A stretch of DNA of 64,000 nucleotides from Diphasiastrum complanatum (GCA_029204225.1 CM055106.1:19538149-19602148); one strand, 5' to 3'. Shown: positions 37,486 through 51,301, numbered from the stretch's first letter. Notes: a model not told the origin generated them from the sequence alone. Translations and numbers: made by a program.

Positions 37486-37559
37486 TGATGTATTCTTCCT
37501 CATGAAGCCACCCAGATCATTTCGCTTTCACATGAAGGCACGGGTGGAGGCCATTTTGC

Positions 37560-38583
37560 ATCCGACATTACAGTTCGCAAGATCCTGCAATCAGGATGTT
37601 GGTGGCCAACAATTCATAAGGATACGAAGGAATACTTGAAAAAGTGCGATGTGTGCCAAAGGTCAAAGAGACCAATGAGATTGAATTATGACCTACTATA
37701 CCCGGTCTTAGCCCAAGCACCATTCAAAAAGTGGGGATTGGATTATATTGGTCCAATTCACCCTGCAGCAAGGAGTTTCTAGGCTCGATACATAATCGTA
37801 GCCACAGACTACCTCACCAAATGGGTCGAAGCCAAGGCAGTAAGAGTAGCTGATGCTAGGACCATTGCCAAGTTCCTTTATGAAAATATCATTTTGCGCT
37901 TCGGATGCTCGGTGGAGCTAGTCAGCAATCGCGGAAGTCATTTAATCAATGAGACCATCAAGGTCCTGTTGGAGGAATTCTTCGTGATCCACAAAACCAA
38001 TACGCCTTATTATCCTCGTGGTAATGGGCAAGCAAAATCATCCAATAAGATCCTGTGTAGCGTATTCACGAAAACAGTTGAAGCTAGCAGATCAGATTGG
38101 GAACATAAGTTGCATGCTGTTGTGTGTGCATTCAGGACAACATATAAAAGAAGCACTGATCAAATACCCTTCCAATTGGTATATGGTCAGGATGCTATAA
38201 TGCCAGTAGAGTTTCTAGTTCCTTCATTAAGGATTGACACCACACAACGTCTTAATGAGTCCAAATCTCTACAACTACGCTACGAAGCTCTACATAAGCT
38301 TTGTGAAGCACGCTTACTAGCTGTTCATGCATTGGCAGCTGAAAAGGAAAGACACAAAGCATGGCATGATCGCAGGTTACAAAAGAAGGATCTTCATTCC
38401 GAAGATTTGGTCCTGATGTATAAAACCAAGGCGATCAAGGGAAAATTAAAATTCACAGGTGAAGGTCCTTATCGGATCAAGGAAATTTTTAATCATGGAG
38501 CTGTGAATTTAGAGAAGCTAGATGGGACACCATTCGATACACCCATCAATGGTAGCCGGTTGTACAAATACTGGCCACCACAG
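37560..38583 (+). pseudogene. gypsy integrase with two catalytic residues lost
   Basis: The zinc finger is better kept than in the sister copy (KKCDVCQRSKRP near 37640-37675). WGLDYIGP keeps the first Asp, but the second motif reads VSNRGSH (Asp to Asn) and the third GQAKSSNK (Glu to Lys), both explained by single G-to-A changes. A TAG stop lies near 37781. The C-terminal EDLVLMYKTKAI and GEGPYRIKE are intact. It cannot be catalytically active. Confidence 0.92.
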
Positions 38584-38586
38584 TAA

Positions 38587-39680
38587 GATAGATCCAGATT
38601 GGTGGTGGCACGTTACGAAAAGCTATTCTGCTAAACCATCACCACTAGATCTAGGAAGATCAAGCCAAATCAAGCTAGATCCATCAAGATTCGGCCAGAT
38701 CTGGCAAGATCTGAAAAATCCATCAGAATCCAAGAAGGATCTAGATCTAGATGGGACCAAGAAGAAAGCATATCATCAGATTAGACTGATAGGTTTTGTT
38801 ACCTGATGTCCATTAGAACTTCCAGAGAACTACCAATAGTCAGATCAAGCGTGGATGAAGCTGATTGCCAGTTTGCAAAAGTTAAAAATTAGAAAATCTC
38901 AAGATCTTGTCAAGAAACACTCTAAAAGAGCACTTTTTTCATGATTTTTGGATATCCCTTGAGAGATAGCTCTTGAAACTTGGACAGTCACTAGATCTGA
39001 CCCATATGCATCCATGAAAATCTCTGCAAGAGTTCTTGATAGAGAAATCATCATTTTTTAGTGTGTGCGAGGGTTCCCAGAAGCTGAATTTTCAGAAACC
39101 TCATAGAGCATCAAAATCATCTTACCAACCCTCGCAAGGTGTCTAAATGGAATCAGAGTAGTGAAATTAGCCTGCCTACATGGTCTAATCTTGAAAATCC
39201 AATCACAGAAACAAGTTGTGCGAGAGATCACTTCCTGCGAGAGTTGAACCCTCGCAGACAGTCTGAACCCTTGCATAACCTTCACATGGCAATCAAATCA
39301 CCTTCTGAACTCTCACAGACTTCCTTGAGGTCTTAAAATTTTGTGAGGAAGGTCCCTAGCAAAACTTGGGTGGAACTGAGCAAGGAAAAGTGGATTTCAC
39401 CTAATACACACTCTAAATTCCACTATATAAAGGCTGAATTCGAGTCATTTGTCACCTTTGCTAGGGAAGGTCTGTCGAAATTTACACTAAAATTACCAAG
39501 TTTTTTGTTTGCGATGAAATTTCCTACCAACTATCATCTGCTCATACTGAACACCGATTTGCGCTCTGAACTACAATTCTTGTCATCCAACACTCGTTAT
39601 TCACAATTTTGTCGTTTCCACACCTTTTTACCTTTTTCACCGTTTTTTCTACTTTTTCATCCTTTAATCATCACCGCTAA
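38587..39680 (+). other. Post-integrase spacer with repeated TGCGAGRGTT / AACYCTCGCA motif
   Basis: The first ~130 bp match the sequence after integrase in the minus-strand copy; after that only this copy continues. Between 38990 and 39340 the motif from the other copy's 5' leader recurs about seven times on both strands. A CCACTATATAAAGGC TATA-like site lies at about 39420-39433, upstream of the extra reading frame. Confidence 0.65.
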
Positions 39681-41525
39681 CATGGCCTCCTCATCCTCTG
39701 AAGACTCTGGCGCCAAGCAGGTGATCTAGCATGAAATCCCTGAGGTCACACAGATTTGGCCTTTACCCTCTAACGCTCTAATCCAACCATGGCTACAAAC
39801 AGCCGGCCCACTTCTTGAGGCAATGGGATTTTTCTCGACACTTTTACAGTCTGATCCTTTCATGCTTACGCCACCTGGGAAGTGCCGAAGACACGTTTCC
39901 ACTTCCTGTACCAAGGTACCACGTACAAGGTCAGGATTAACACAAACTCGATGGTCACCATTGGCATTATGTCTGCTGACCGTCAGCCCATCTCCCATCA
40001 CCACGCCAAATCTTTGATCAAATCTTTCATCACCCAAACTACACCAAAAATTCCAATCCAGACTAACAATGGATACCTGATAGATGCTATCACGGAACTC
40101 GTCATTCAGACGGCTGCACATCTGTTGAATAACTTTCTGGTTATTTCAACATTTCGCAAGGACAGAATCCAGTCCAAGCTGTTGAGTCAGATAGTGAAAT
40201 CCTTCTGGAATTCGCTGGCCCCTCAGTTGTGCCATATGACTGGCATAGCCTCCTCATTTGTGAGCTAACCATCTCCATCACTGCCTCTTCTTCTTCATCT
40301 CCACCTGCTACTCGAAGACGCACCACCACCACTGCACTAACGACTCCATCAGCCATCGCCACTTCTACTTCTGTGCAACCATCCCCTTCTGTCTCTGTTG
40401 TCACTACCTCTCTTCATGTTCCATCCACAACTGTTTCTGTGTCCATCCACGTTTCCTCTGTTGATACCACTTCCATTTCTGTTCCATTATCCACTACTCC
40501 GTCCATCACCATCGCATCCTCCATCACTCCTGCCGCCACCGTTGCTTCAATCCCATTTAATCTGTCTGATTCCCAGTTGTCTCCTGACACTCTGGTGTGG
40601 ATGCAAGTCATCAAATTTTCACCCCCACGCCAGACCCTTTTTGCTCCATCCTCGCCTTCTTCCATACTCTACACCACCCTTCAATTCCCCTATGTTCCTC
40701 CCATCCTCTCATTTGGACAAACGGTCCTCACTCTCGTTTCCGCAGTTGCTTCTCAAACCCCACCCGCTTCGCCATCAAAGGTTGTCGAGGGCAACCAACT
40801 ATTGCCTGATGACGCATTTGTTCAAACAACTTTCATACCATCGCCAGATCGGACTGATCCTACCGCCCTAGATGGCATCAGGTCCAACGAGAACCTGATT
40901 GAAGATGATGACGACAGAACTCCACAAGTCGTCGGGGCCTATACAACACAAGCGTCTAATAGTGCCAGTGTACCGGCTGCTCCCACAGACCTATCGACGA
41001 TGTACTAGAATCTGGGCAAATACATCCTGGAGGCGGTAGCAGCCAAAGCTATCTTGGAAAGCAAGGTACTACACCTGGCAACAAGCAACATAGTTGCGAG
41101 CAGAACTCACCAAGCTGCAACAGAAGGAGGAGGGCCTCAATAAATATATCCAAAGCCTCTCCAAAGCGCTGACAGAGACCTCCACAAAGGTGCGGGAGCT
41201 TCAATCCGAAGCCTCCCAATGGCTTACTCCCATCCAGGCGCAACTAAACATTTTGGAAGCAGAGAATACGCGCCTGGGGGCGGAGGTCAAAGCCCTACAA
41301 AATGAAAAGCTCGTCTGGTTAGCTCAACCTGCACCAGACTCAAGGCCGCTATCTGAATCAAAATGAATCTTTTTCGGCGTCAGGTGCAGGTCTGTAGCCA
41401 AAACTTAAACAGCTACCAGACAGAGTTCAATAAATATCGGACAAGCACAGTTCACGAGCTCGCCCAGGCCAAACAAGCCCTCAAGGCTTGCCAACAACTC
41501 ATGGAGACAAAGGCCCAGCCCACCC
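39681..41525 (+). pseudogene. Extra reading frame downstream of gypsy integrase, N-terminal and coiled-coil parts
   Basis: Likely start MASSSSEDSGAK at 39681, with an in-frame stop after ~15 codons. A frameshift near 39880 leads to KTRFHFLYQGTTYKVRIN and LIKSFITQTTPKIPIQTNN (39882-40268). Next is a long Ser/Thr/Pro-rich region (40230-41008), then an acidic patch (LIEDDDDRT), and then helix-rich blocks at 41040-41366 (LTKLQQKEEGLNKYIQSLSK, ILEAENTRLGAEVKALQNEK) and 41363-41525 (AQAKQALKACQQLMETK) that read as coiled coil. No known domain was recognised. Extra ORFs between pol and the 3' LTR are known in Tat/Athila relatives; whether this is homologous to any of them is untested. Confidence 0.6.
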
Positions 41526-43391
41526 ATGTAGTGCATTTTTCTGGTCAAAATTTCAAAATTTCAGCAACTACAATCATTGATGCTGATTTTCTAGAAGAAA
41601 ATGTGCTAGATTATCTCATATGTGCAAAATCTGCTATTATGCCACTTTTTACTGATATACGAATGTGGCTATGTTAAAGAGTAGCTATGAAATTCTATGG
41701 CATGTTCAAATGTCATAATCAATTTTCAAATGACAGTTATATCAGACAAATTAGTGCTATTTTTACTACGTTACTCTTTTTAGTAAGTTTGTTAAATAGC
41801 AATAAGCTATTTTTAGGAACACTCATAAGTGACTTTGATGGATAATAATATCGACAATTGCTAAGTAGTTTTATTCAATGGCAATTTTTTGCCATATTGT
41901 AATGATGAAATGTACTTTATATCATGATTAATAAAAGATGCCCAGGTAACTTTAAGGCACTGACTTAAGTTTCAAGGAAAGGTCCAGAGGCTAAGGGTCC
42001 TGCAAACAACGACAAGCAAAGTCCAGTTCAAGACAAAGACAACGAACCAGCGAAAATACCCTTTTGAAGATTAAGGATGTCCTTTATGAATTGGGACCAT
42101 GACCTTATTATAAAGGTCCAGAAGAATACTGAAAAGTAAAATACAGTGACTAAGTTTGGTATCGTTTGACTAGTAGCTAACAACAATTTCTAAAAAGATT
42201 ATCGAAGACAATTGGAAACTTCAAGCTGCAACCAAGTAATGAAGTAACATTACTTTACAGTTTAATAAGTTCTTGGGAAAAAATCGAAGAATTTGGATCG
42301 ATCAACTATTGATAGAGTTAAAGCTATGCTTCCAAAATGGCAGTTGGCCTTGTAAGTCAATGAAGTGTGTGTCTCTACGGAAAATGAAGGACTAACACAT
42401 CACAAATGTTGCAATCATAATTGGGTGAATTGGTCCAAATACCAATGATTAATAATTTTGAAGAAATTGTCCTAGGAAGGCCAAAATGGTATAGAACGGC
42501 CTTCATATCAATATGAAAATTAGGAAACTTTATTGAAGGCATTTTTCTCTTCAATGATGGTCAATTTTGAAGAAAATACACTTCTAAAAGTCGTTGGAAG
42601 AGGTCCTACCATGGACTCTTTGATAATTCAGAGCCCACAACTCATTAATCGACACTTGTCAAATGGACCTAGAACTTTTTATCATAATGAGTAAAGTCAA
42701 ATTCCATGAAACAGATTCAATGGAGAATGAAAGATGTTGGTGTTTTCAAGTGGAATGGAAATGAACCGTTTTCTCTCAACGAGGAGGAGAAGAAGAAGGA
42801 AGGATCCGAGAGGAAGCAATTCATTCGTTACAGTGTAGAAAAGAAGGATTCATTCAATCTCTGATTTTTTTTCATTCCTACATTCTGTGAGCAAGGAATG
42901 CGTTCACTTTGTGAGCAGAGATTCGTTTCTTGACATCCTTGCATTCAATGAGCATATGCAATGAGCAGAGCAGATCAATGGTATTCTTCAAAGAGATGCT
43001 ATATTTCTTTTGTGAATGATAAAACATTGATTGGAACAGCAAAGCGCACATTAGCAACATTGATCCACACACACACTCTCTCTCCTAACTGCTCTATCTT
43101 TCTCCCTCACAGCGCTCCCAATCTCTCCCTATCTAGTCACCCTCTCTCAGTCGCTACCCTCCCCACTCTCTCTCAGTCGCTATACTTTCCCTCTCTCAGC
43201 GCAGTCAGCTCTCCATATCTCCCTCCCTCTTTGTTCGCTTTATGTCTCTCTCCCTACAGCCGCAGATCTCTCTCTCACTACCTGCGCTCTTCATCCCTCT
43301 GCGCCCTACTCCCATTTTACATCCCTGCGCATCTTTTTCTCTCCCTCACGGTCAGTCGCTCCCTACCACTCCTTTCCGATCTCTGTCAAGA

Positions 43392-43538
<147 letters not shown>

Positions 43539-44345
43539 CTCGCCTGATCTCTCTCTGCCGCTCTATCTATATCTTTCTTTCCTTTAGCGATTCTCCCCCC
43601 TCTCCCCTCTTTTTCTTCTTGCTCCAAAAGTTTTGGTGAAAGAGACGATCGTCAAAGATACAATGGAAACCCGCAATCTGGAAACCAATTATGTGGGCTA
43701 CTAAAAAAAGATACAGAGTGACTCGAACTGTGGAAGACATGACTTTATCTGAAGGACCCTCCTTGAAATTTAAGTCAGAGCATAAGGATCTGAGGTTCAA
43801 TCATTTACCTTTTACCTGTATTTTTTTGGTGTAATCATTTGGTTAAGCATGTAGACCGGGTTTTTCGGTTATTATAAACACTAAGTATCTGTTTTTTATG
43901 AATAAAAAAAAAATGGATTTATGTGCTCATATTGAATCTATAACCCATAGTATACAGTAAATGGTATGTTTTTACAGTCTAATGAATTACAGATTTACCT
44001 TCTGTTGTAAAAATTCCAGAAAATAAAGAACAATTAGATTCTGTTTTTTATAATGGAATATTATATATGCTTTTCAAGAGTTTTATTAAGGATTTTCAAA
44101 TGGCTATAACTTCTGATCTGTAACTCGGATCTGAATGATCCAAAAAGGTAAATTGATCTTTAAAACTCATAGAATTCAGTAAAATTGAGAAAAATGGCTT
44201 TTAAGAGAATTTTATCATAAATTTCCCAGTTTGAGTGATGTATAATGCTTAACAAATATGCTTAGCATGATAAATCAGCTATTGCTAATCCATTGAAAAA
44301 CATGGAGAAGCTATCGCTCAAAGTGGTTGAAAAACACCATTAGAG

Positions 44346-44470
<125 letters not shown>

Positions 44471-44640
44471 TTCCAAAACCACATACATTATCATGATAAA
44501 ACCATTGAAAAAGATGGTCAAGCTTTCGTAGATAAATCATGGCAATTGCATCAAAGATTGAATCAAATTAAGTTTGCTTGATTGGAGAGAATACAAGGAA
44601 TAGTAAATGAAAAATATTTATATCATTGAAAAGAATATTT

Positions 44641-45777
44641 GAGATGGATTACTTATGAGGTGAATGGGTTTGAACTTAAGTTACCTTCTAGTATAATCTA
44701 TGGCAATATCCGAACTAGAAACCCAATGACTGGCTTCATAATCATACCAAAATCCCGCTATAGTGTTATGAACACTATTAAGCAACACACCAAACATACC
44801 ACAACCCCCGTGGTGATTCCACTGCCACCTGTTTTTGATGCTGCACAAGCCAGGACCAAAGCCAACAAGCAGCAGAGGGATTTAGTCAAGATCAAGGGTC
44901 CGAAGGCCAGGGACCAACGGATACGGGTGCTGATTCGTGAGACTAGGGCCAAGGCACAGATACCAGCCAAAGCCAAGCCACGTCATCCAGAGGTTCACGC
45001 ATGATATTTGCCAATCGGGGCTTCCGAAGACCAAAGTCTGTGGAGGAGAAAATAAATGAATCCTATCAAAGTATCCCCACGAGTCATCAAGCGGCGGCTG
45101 ACAGATATCGTTTTCAGCTAAAACAATAAAGGGCAAGGAACTGCAAGCATTACCCGCCCTCCTTCCAAAAGTGGCATCAACAATTGTTCGAAAGAGACCC
45201 TACGACCATCAGGGCCTATGTGACAAGTCTTCAATAATTACGGGTGAGCGCACACTACTTGCCATGTACATGACGATCCAAATGCGCAGAATGCGGCACC
45301 CCTCTGGACAAGATCACACTTTAAAATTTTAATTGGCCGATCATACCATCAGAATACGGGTGGACTACGGATGTAGATGCCAGAAGAGCTCTCCCCACGT
45401 TCGCGAATCAATATATCAACTGCCTTGATCCAACAGTCCGCGCGGCAGCCACTTACGCCCGAGACTTAGAACATTCAATGGGCATTGAAACCAAATGGGA
45501 TGATTTTCTTCCCTCAATATTCTTTGATCCTAATAAGGCGCTAGCTTCCGACAAAGTCGAAGACCAACTGCCAGTTTCTCATGTATATTACCGAGCTGCC
45601 TTCCTTGGGGATCCCTGGACGCGCCGAATCCAAGCATGGGTCGATCAAGAATGGCTGACAGGAGTCCACAAGTCCTTCCACACGCCCAAGGACTCGAAGA
45701 AACTGGACCGTCTCAACTTCATGGAAGACGTTACGGGCTACTTGATCCACAAGAGGCGGGCAAAGAGGATGCTTTAC
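44641..45777 (+). pseudogene. Extra reading frame, C-terminal part
   Basis: The first block (44639-45004) has ARTKANKQQRDLVKIK and a basic Ala/Lys/Arg-rich tail. After a frameshift come NRGFRRPKSVEEKINESY, FQKWHQQLFERDPTTIRAY and a possible zinc ribbon (HYLPCT..SKCAECGTPLD). A last open block, 45478-45780, has WTRRIQAWVDQEW and VTGYLIHKRRAKRM. At least four stops are present. It ends ~47 bp before the 3' LTR, so it is the last gene of the element. No family was recognised. Confidence 0.55.
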
Positions 45778-45826
45778 TAAATCGGCAGAGTGCCGAGGGA
45801 CCGGCACTACTTCAGGTCGTGGGTCT

Positions 45827-46633
45827 TGTTGAGGGTATTCCCAACAAAGTATAAATAAATAAGATCATCCAATAAAATGTGTTACGAGGGCATGACATCC
45901 TGCGCGTGTAAGCCCATGGCCCAATGAGCACACAAGCTTAAGTGGAAATAAAATAAAATTGACTTGGGCCTTGGAATTAAAATAAAACTAGAGGCCCAAA
46001 GTCATTTTTAAACTTAGAGATTACTTTTTAGAGTTGGGTCCGAATTGGGACTCACATGAATCTTGTGAATTTCAATGTACTTTTTATGGACCCTTGGATC
46101 AAGTTGGGTCCAAGATGAATGGAAAGGATCAATGTGAATATTAGCCAATAGGATTGAGGGGCAAGGGCCTACCCCATTTTATAAAAAGGCACCATTTGTA
46201 CACTATTTTCATGCTTAATAGAGAGGAGGAGACTCTATCACTTTGAGAGCCCAAGCATCCTCATTTGCTAATCACTTTTGCTTATGCTATTGTTGTGATT
46301 GCTTGTTATTTTCATTTCCCATGCTTTTTGGTTTATGCTAGTTAAGGTTTTTCCATAAGCAATGACATTGAGCATTTGAGCTAGCCTCCATCTCATCTCT
46401 CTCTCTTTCTCTCTTCCTCTTCTTTTCTATCCTTCTCTTCACGCAAAATCATGATGAATGTTAGTGTAGAGGAGTAGAGTTAAGGGAGAGTAGTGTTAGT
46501 GGTGAATAGAGTTAAGGGAGGAAGTAGGAAACTAACTAAAAATAGCATCTATGCATAGTTAGGTACCTATCCAGTGATCAAACACTTGTTGACAGGCGGG
46601 AGGGCTATACTACGCAAGATCTTCGACCCTACA
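45827..46633 (+). repeat. 3' LTR of the plus-strand gypsy element
   Basis: 807 bp, TGTTGAGGG...CCCTACA, matching 32598-33403 in reverse orientation. The TATA region is CATTTTATAAAAAGGC (about 46176-46191). No convincing polypurine tract was seen just before it. Confidence 0.92.
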
Positions 46634-47089
46634 ATGCCAGTTATTGTACATACGCAAATTCTATTTAATAGAGTCTCCACGAGTTGGAGAGTGTGTTGAA
46701 TGGAATCATCTTCCATCTTCATCATTTTTTTCATGTTTCTCCCTCTCCTCTCATCAGATTTCGATGAGGACAGTTGCATATTGATCCTTGGAGGAGGGCG
46801 CTACCATTCCTATGCTTTCTAGCTTCAGTCAAATTGTTTCTATGACCAGAACAGCCATCATTCAGATCTGATTGGGCGTTGGATTCAATTTGTTTGTTCC
46901 TTCATTTCTCCACAATGGATAGTCAGAATTGAACATAGTTGCTTGCATGTTGATTGCATGTCACTGCATTTGCTTGCATGTTGCTGATTTGATCTATTTT
47001 GAGTTGTAGAAGACCATCGAGGATTCCTAGATTGGTAAACCTCGATTTAATGATCCTTTCTATCTCTATTTTTCAGTTCTATAACAATC
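46634..47089. other. Non-coding, nothing recognised
   Basis: No coding domain; it separates the gypsy LTR from a copia fragment. TTGCTTGCATGTTG repeats weakly near 46940-46985. Confidence 0.45.
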
Positions 47090-48284
47090 AAAACTCAAAT
47101 GATGATGCTTTTTTGATGTCTTCTTGTTTGCTAACCAATGATGGAGATATTGATCCATGGTGGATTGATAGTAGAGCAAGCTTTCATATGACATGTCACA
47201 AAGAGGACTTCACTTCTTTGGTGTCTTATGAAGGAGAGAAGAAGGTCATCGACATGGACATTGGTGGTAAATTTGTTATCAAGGGCATTGGTACTATTCA
47301 TATTTTTCTCTCATCTACAAATAGGAATGTAAGCTTGAAGAATGTTTTGTTCATACCTTCAATGTGGTTAGTGTATGTCAAAGGGCTCAAAGTGGAGTTT
47401 GTTGGTGATGCTTGTTTGATCAAGAAAGAGGATGGATTGATTGCAAAAGAGAAGAGGCAAGGTAAGTTGTTCAAACTTGATGCTTGTGTTGTTGCTAACC
47501 AAGTTGTATGTATGGGTCAATGCAAGAGGTATGGCACAAGAGATTGGGGCATCTCAACTACAAGTCATTGGAGGTAATGACAAAGAGGCAAGTTGTGTTT
47601 GGTCTTCCCAATTATTTAACAAGCTTGAATCATGTTTGTGACCAATGCGCTTTACCAAAGTCACATAGGTTACCTTACAAGTCAGCCTTTTCAACTTCTG
47701 CATTCGGATATTCATGGTGTTACTAAAATTAGCTATGGAGGTGATAAAATGTATGTGACTTTTATTGATGATTTTAGTAGATTTTGTTGGGTTTATCTAC
47801 TAAAAAACAAAGATGAGGTGTTTAATATCTTTGTGAAGTTCAAGATTGCAAGGGAAGCTCAATTTTCTACCAAGATCAAGTGCTTGAGGAGTGACAATGG
47901 TGGTGAGTACATTTCTACCAAGTTCAAGACATTTTGTGATGCAAATGGGATTAAGAGAGAGTACACGAGCCCAAGGACACCACAACAAAATGGAGTGGCT
48001 GAGAGGAAGAATAGGACCTTATGTGAAGGTGCCAAAGCCATGAAGTTAGGTGCAAATCTTCCTAAATCCTTTTAGGATCAAGCTTTGTTGTGTACTAATT
48101 TTCTGCAATAGATGACTGAGTATGGTGTTGGATGAAAAAAAACCCTTTTGAGATGTCGTTTGGTAGAAGGTCGAGTGTCAAGTCTCTCAAAACTTTTGGA
48201 TGCATTTGCTATATCAACATCACTCTTGATGATAGGACAAAGGAGGATTCATCTTCATTGAAAAGGTATTTTTGCTGGTTATAG
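47090..48284 (+). pseudogene. Ty1/copia protease-integrase fragment
   Basis: The plus strand gives WWIDSRASFHMT (protease active site with Gly changed to Arg), VWHKRLGHLNYKSLEVM and CDQCALPKSHR (GAG-pre-integrase), then LLHSDIHG, FIDDFSRFCW, RSDNGGEY and GVAERKNRT, so all three integrase catalytic residues remain. Two frameshifts join the open blocks 46999-47577, 47508-47726 and 47632-48075. Homology ends near 48284 (FGCICYI, then a diverged GYSE block), where a minus-strand integrase begins. Confidence 0.9.
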
Positions 48285-48830
48285 TGAGGTGAGCAACTGT
48301 AGCTACGGCTTCAGCCCATAGCACTCTCGGTGCTTTCGAATAATAGGCCATCATACACCTTGTGGCTTCCATGAGGGTCCTATTTTTTCTTTCAGCAACA
48401 TCGTTGTGTTGCAGTGTGTAGGAAGCAGTCCTTGTATGAGGAATTACATGACTGTTATAGTGGTCAGCAAAGCAATTCTAGATTTATTCTCCACCACGAT
48501 CAGTCCTGATCTGTTTGATTTTGCTTCATGTCCACTTTTCTGTCCAATTCATGTATTCTATCAACTTGGTGAGTGTTGTTGATTTGTTATGTATAAAGTA
48601 GACTGTCACAAACTTGCTATAGTCGTCGATGAAGGTGATATAGTACTTTTAGCCTCCTATAGAGATCATGGTGAAGGGTCTGCGGATGTCTGAATGTACT
48701 AGCTCTAGAATCTTTGTTGTTCTGAAGGAGTCTCTAGTGAAGGGAGTTTGGGACATCTTCCCCTTCATGCATGCATCACAGAATGTCGAGTTGGTTGCAC
48801 TCCTAATGCTTACTCCAATCTTCGATCCTT
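48285..48830 (-). pseudogene. Ty1/copia integrase fragment, inverted
   Basis: On the minus strand: FCDACMKGKMSQTPF, LELVHSDIRRPF, FIDDYSKFVTVYFIHNKS and finally WAEAVATV. The SKF.TVYFIHNKS block matches the copia copy at 56170-58652, so this is the same family as the flanking plus-strand RT but reversed. Stops are present near the KYYITF block. Confidence 0.88.
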
Positions 48831-48929
48831 GTCATTCGTGTTGAGCCATAATGAACCACTTCCATTTACTTGGTGTTTTGATTCATCTCCAAGAATTATG
48901 TATCTGGATGGATCCAGGTATGGACGTTG

Positions 48930-50300
48930 GAGCCATTACCACATAAGCGCAAGACTGTCAAATGCAAATGGATTTTCAAACTCAACTACGGACCAGATGA
49001 GAATGTCATGAAATACAAGACAAGACTGGTAGCGAAGGTTTTTTCTCAGAGATACGGTATTGACTACTCTGAAACCTTCTCTCATGTTGTCAAACATTAG
49101 TCCCTATGACTTTTATTTGCATATGCAGCAGCTTACGATTCACATTGTGGACGAGAAGACAACCTTCTTGCATGGCGAGCTAGACGAAGAGGTCTATATG
49201 GATCAAACCCCAGGATATGTCTCGAATTCACTTCCTGACCATGCATGTAGAATGCATAGAAGTATCTACGGTCTGAAACAATCAGCCCGACAATGGTACA
49301 AGAAGAAAGATCAAGCCCTGAAATCATTAGGATTAAAGTCTCTGTTGGCTGATTCCAATGTATATGTCAGAGTTACGGACGGGAAGATCATCATTGTGGT
49401 TGTATATGTGGACGACACTCTGATACTTTGCAAAACTGAGCAACTGATCGCTGAAGTGAAGACATACATCTCGAAACATTTCGAGATCGTGGATCTGGGA
49501 GAAGCCAGGTGTTACCTAGGCTTGCAAATCGAAAGGGACTATGAGGGAGATAAGTTATACCTTCACTGGTCCAGATACACCCAGAAGATCCTAGAGGACT
49601 TTGGGATGTTGAACTGCAAAGGAGCAAATACTCCAATGCTCGTAGGGACAGTGCTGACAAATGATGACTGTCCGAAGACTGAGGAAGAGAGAGAACAGAT
49701 GTAGCTAACACCTTACAAGAAGCTGATAGGATCACTGATATACCTTGTCGAGAACACATGCCCCGATATTGCTTATACAGTATTCCAGATGAGCCAATTC
49801 TGCACGAATCCAAGTTTGACACATTGGAAGATTGCAAAACAAATTTTGCAATATCTTCAATTAACGAGGGATTACGGGTTGTGTTATTGTCATGATGTAG
49901 GTTTTACGATACTTTCCTACAATGATGCTAGTTGGGCATCTCTCAAGGATGATTGTAAAAGCGTCTCAGGAGGATGCACCATCGCATCAGGGGCAGCAGT
50001 TCTGTGGGTCAGCAAGAAGCAGACCGTTGTAGCCTAGTCATCCTGCAAAGCAGAATATGTTGCAGCAGCAAAGATGGCCAACAAAATAATGTGGCTAAGC
50101 CAATTATTGGACGAATTGGGCAAAACAAGAAACGAGCCTTTGGTTTTGCAGATCTAATTGAAAAGAAGATGTTGCAGACCACCTTCATCGGAATGAAAGA
50201 CATGGTTGTTGACATCTTCACCAAAGCCCTGGACAAAGGACTCTTTGAGAGACAGAGGAGCAGGTTCGGGATCGTAAAGCTATCATGCTTTGAGAGGGAG
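48930..50300 (+). pseudogene. Ty1/copia RT-RNase H
   Basis: The plus strand gives [64 protein letters not shown] and VVYVDDTLIL (intact YVDD). RNase H follows as SYNDASWASLKDD, SKKQTVVA and, after frame breaks, MVVDIFTKALDKGLFERQ. A stop after EREQM and two frameshifts interrupt it. It ends in the polypurine tract GAGAGGGAG (50292-50300) beside the LTR. Confidence 0.92.
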
Positions 50301-50301
50301 C

Positions 50302-51300
50302 TGAAGAAACAAAACATTTCTATTTACAAGGCTTTGCTAGCTTTTAGCCCTCTACTCGACGAAGATGTTTGCGACCACAAAAGTCAAGAAACACGAAGCA
50401 TGAAAGTTTTGTGAACACCTGACGGGAAGACACAAACACGAAAGATTCGCGAACGAGACTCTTTTGCGGTCGAACACGAGAAAGTCAGACGACAGAGACA
50501 AAACCAATGACGTGACACAAAAAATATCGCGAAAGATTTTCTGCCCTCACGCTCCAAAGAGTACCAGCAAAGATCATGCAAGTGCCCAGAAGTACAGATA
50601 TCTGACCTGATGGCGTGACGTCAGCAGATACACTCTAGGTCATGGCTAATTTGTTGCTCTTGTAATTTCCTGATTAGTTGTAGACGTTTAGTCACTCTAA
50701 TCCTAGAAAGTTACATAGAACGACTATATACCTGCTGGATGATACTTGTGAAAAAAAAATGTGAACATAGAGAAAAAGTAGTCTGATGCTAGTAAGCAAT
50801 CAAGATGAAATACAGACAAGAAGTCCACTTGCATGCGAGATGTGTTCTGTGATCAAGATCCACAGAGATCTACAAGTTCGCTAGTAAGCGAGACATCAAC
50901 TCGTGAGAGAACTGTATTTCTCTCACGCCAACACACTATGTGGATCTGCATGCAGTGCCTAAAGAATCAGGGAAAAACAATAGATGATTTTGTAGCCATC
51001 GTGCACATGTCTTCTTTTATGTTGTATGATCTCGATCGCAAATGTGTCTTCTGTTATTTGCGTGTCTGATTCTCTCATTCCTTTAATTTCGCACATTGGT
51101 TGAATTTGTTGAATGCTGCATTATTTATAAACGTAGATCAGCAGTGTCTGACTACATTCTGGAGGACTGTAGGAGTGATTCAGCTGGCAGTGACCAGCGG
51201 TCGCATCTGAACTCCATCCAAATCGCAAGAGAATCGCGGTTGCTTCGCGTTCACGACTGTTTCGCAAAAGATTCGCGACTTCTTCTTCTTATTCTCAACA
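50302..51300 (+). repeat. copia LTR flanked by PPT and by PBS
   Basis: 999 bp, TGAAGAAAC...CTCAACA. The left neighbour is the PPT/RNase H end of one element, as for a 3' LTR. The right neighbour is a perfect primer binding site, as for a 5' LTR. A related, diverged LTR starts at 58653 after the same PPT; shared blocks include the start TGAAGAAAC and a CGTGAGAGA..CGCCAAC block. Confidence 0.85.
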
Positions 51301-51301
51301 A

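Noticed and set aside
40398-40871. Pro/Ser/Leu-rich second frame
   Set aside because: Overlaps the Ser/Thr/Pro-rich linker in another frame; the alternative frame continuing from 40229 to 41008 has better context.
46634-46660. Degenerate Asp-type primer binding site after the plus-strand gypsy LTR
   Set aside because: ATGCCAGTTATTG only loosely resembles TGGCACCGTTGCC and needs gaps, so a third shared-LTR case is not claimed.
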